A DNA stretch of 64,000 bases from Verrucomicrobiota bacterium (GTDB lineage Bacteria > Verrucomicrobiota > Verrucomicrobiia > Chthoniobacterales > Terrimicrobiaceae). The stretch's first letter is position 1. Each line of letters opens with the position of its first letter. The stretch is from assembly GCA_017305195.1 (NCBI GenBank), contig JAFKMU010000056.1:26206-90205 (forward strand), written 5' to 3'. The position numbers and the translations under genes are program-made. The notes under the pieces were generated by a model. That model saw only the letters and a program-made list of their open reading frames with translations. It was not told the DNA's origin and ran no database searches. Shown one piece after another: positions 62,769 to 64,000 of the stretch.

Positions 62769-64000
62769 ATGTCTCAATCTCTCCTGCCTCTCTTGAGTTT
62801 TGGCGCGGCCAACACCTGGACCTCGCCCGAGCTGCTCTGCGCCGCCCGGCTGCCGATGCGTGCGACTTCCTATCCGTTCCCGGATGCGGAAACGGCAAAA
62901 ACCCTGAACCGGGAAAAGTCGCCATGGTTCCAGCTCCTCAACGGGCAGTGGAATTTCAAGATGGTCGACCGCCCCGAGCTGCTGAAGGAGGCCGATGTCG
63001 CGGTGGAGACGGACCGTGAGGATTGGGACAATGTCGCCGTGCCGGGCAACTGGACGCTCCAGGGCTACGGCGCGCCGCACTACACCAACGTGCAAATGCC
63101 GTTCGCTGACGAGCCGCCGTCCGTGCCGAAGGAAAACCCGACGGGCGTCTACGTCCGCGAGGTGCGCATCCCTCGCGACTGGAAGGGCCGCCGCGTGGTC
63201 ATTCACTTTGGTGGAGCCGAGAGCGTGCTGTTCCTTTACGTGAATGGGAAGCCGGTGGGCTTTGGCAAGGACTGCCGCCTGCCCTCGGAGTTTGACATCA
63301 CGGATTTCGTCAAAACCGGTCGCGCCAATACCGTCGCCGCCGTGGTCGTGAAGTGGTCGGACGCCACCTTCATCGAGGATCAGGACCAGTGGTGGATGGG
63401 CGGCCTGCATCGCGAGGTCTACCTCTACTCGACCGCGCCGGTGTACATCGCCGACGTCTTTGCCAAGGGCAAGCTGGACGAGGAGTACGAGGACGGCCTC
63501 CTCGACCTGACCGTGCGTGCCGGGTTCCCCGGTTCGCCCGAGGTGGGCTGGAAGGTAGCCGTGCAGCTCTTTGATCCCAAGGGCAAGGCGGTCCTGAAAA
63601 AGGGAGCCGAAAAGGAGATTCCCGCGGATCGTTCAGGGGCCATCGACCGCCTGCTGGCCAAGCTGTCGATTCCCATCCGCAAGCCGCTCCAGTGGTCGGC
63701 GGAGATTCCGAATCTCTACACGCTCGTCGTCACGCTCATCAGCCCGTCCGGGGAAAAGGTCGAGACGACCTCCTCGCGCGTCGGTTTCCGCTCCGTCGAG
63801 GTGCGCGACCGGCAGCTTCTCGTCAACGGCAAGTGCGTCCTCATTCATGGTGTGAACCGCCACGATCACCACGACACGCTGGGCAAGGCGCTCGACCGCG
63901 AAACCATGCGGCTCGACGCGCTGATGATGAAGCAGTTCAACGTCAACGCCGTCCGCTGCTCGCATTATCCGAATGATCCGTACTGGCTCGATCTCTGCGA
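62769..64000 (+). CDS. GH2 beta-galactosidase (LacZ-like), 5' part
   Basis: About 410 residues are visible before the window ends. They contain the N-terminal sugar-binding domain ([58 protein letters not shown]), then [19 protein letters not shown]. The immunoglobulin-like domain ends around [15 protein letters not shown], and the barrel begins at [35 protein letters not shown] and [18 protein letters not shown] follow. The catalytic Glu residues lie beyond the window. The ATG at 62769 is used; an in-frame ATG at 62724 is possible. It is divergent from the GH140-like gene across 207 bases. Activity on beta-galactosyl side chains of pectin is likely. Confidence 0.9.
   Translation, partial: MSQSLLPLLSFGAANTWTSPELLCAARLPMRATSYPFPDAETAKTLNREKSPWFQLLNGQWNFKMVDRPELLKEADVAVETDREDWDNVAVPGNWTLQGYGAPHYTNVQMPFADEPPSVPKENPTGVYVREVRIPRDWKGRRVVIHFGGAESVLFLYVNGKPVGFGKDCRLPSEFDITDFVKTGRANTVAAVVVKWSDATFIEDQDQWWMGGLHREVYLYSTAPVYIADVFAKGKLDEEYEDGLLDLTVRAGFPGSPEVGWKVAVQLFDPKGKAVLKKGAEKEIPADRSGAIDRLLAKLSIPIRKPLQWSAEIPNLYTLVVTLISPSGEKVETTSSRVGFRSVEVRDRQLLVNGKCVLIHGVNRHDHHDTLGKALDRETMRLDALMMKQFNVNAVRCSHYPNDPYWLDLC

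Noticed and set aside
62562..63410. N-terminal extension of the GH140-like frame
   Set aside because: This part is antisense to the GH2 N-terminal domain and shows no homology pattern; the hydrolase domain begins just after 62561.
1..64000. CRISPR array, prophage or insertion sequence
   Set aside because: No regularly spaced repeats, integrase, transposase or terminal inverted repeats were seen.

Overview
The window is high-GC DNA from a Gram-negative saccharolytic bacterium, most likely a Verrucomicrobiota member (Chthoniobacterales/Spartobacteria-like). The support is a complete Verru_Chthon pseudopilin cassette (47492-53457), several PEP-CTERM proteins built from autotransporter-associated beta-strand repeats, and a dense set of secreted carbohydrate-active proteins controlled by GntR/LacI/AraC-type sugar regulators. 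No rRNA, phage, insertion sequence or CRISPR array was seen. One tRNA-Gln(CUG) lies at 56543-56616. No transporter gene was recognised anywhere in the 64 kb.

Layout. 1-488: 5' part of a GntR-like regulator (minus). 668-7098: plus-strand unit of a small exported protein, a sialate O-acetylesterase-family protein, a medium-chain dehydrogenase and a GH74-like beta-propeller, closed by a strong terminator. 7442-9355: PEP-CTERM repeat protein with its own terminator. 9514-16238: minus-strand unit of a sialidase-like propeller, a large exported glycosidase-like protein with a C-terminal CBM9-like module, and a second acetylesterase. 16604-17476: exported protein of unknown family. 17500-20190 (minus): PEP-CTERM repeat protein followed by a sialidase-like propeller. 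20490-22355: an unusual three-domain regulator. 22427-24174 (minus): GDSL hydrolase plus DapA/NanA-family lyase. 24353-27224: divergent XylR-like regulator and FGGY pentulose kinase. 27256-28164: AraC regulator, divergent from a Gfo/Idh/MocA oxidoreductase that leads a plus-strand run to 33952. 34144-40646: tightly packed unit of acetylesterase, PL22-like propeller, GH38-like protein and HAD phosphatase.

40854-45693 holds a secreted dockerin-like protein, a cohesin-like PEP-CTERM protein 8 bases downstream, and an AT-rich PEP-CTERM repeat protein. 45908-46681 is a stand-alone CBM9-like protein. 46797-54508 is the Verru_Chthon cassette with one unknown exported protein at each end. 54980-55951 is a GntR/LacI regulator. 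After the tRNA come a GT8 glycosyltransferase, a GH78 alpha-L-rhamnosidase with a divergent AraC regulator, a GH140-like apiosidase-type hydrolase and the start of a GH2 beta-galactosidase.

Together these genes suggest breakdown of acetylated, branched plant polysaccharide such as rhamnogalacturonan: deacetylation (three acetylesterases), side-chain removal (GH78, GH140, GH2, GH74-like), oligouronide cleavage (PL22-like) and intracellular processing (dehydrogenases, kinase, lyase, HAD phosphatase). The most unusual features are the regulator fused to a jelly-roll domain of the kind seen in secreted glycosidases, the adjacent dockerin/cohesin-like pair, a GH38-like protein with Ser where the nucleophile Asp is expected, and a repeated TTTGTTT-type palindrome. 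All family assignments come from reading the translations, not from database searches.
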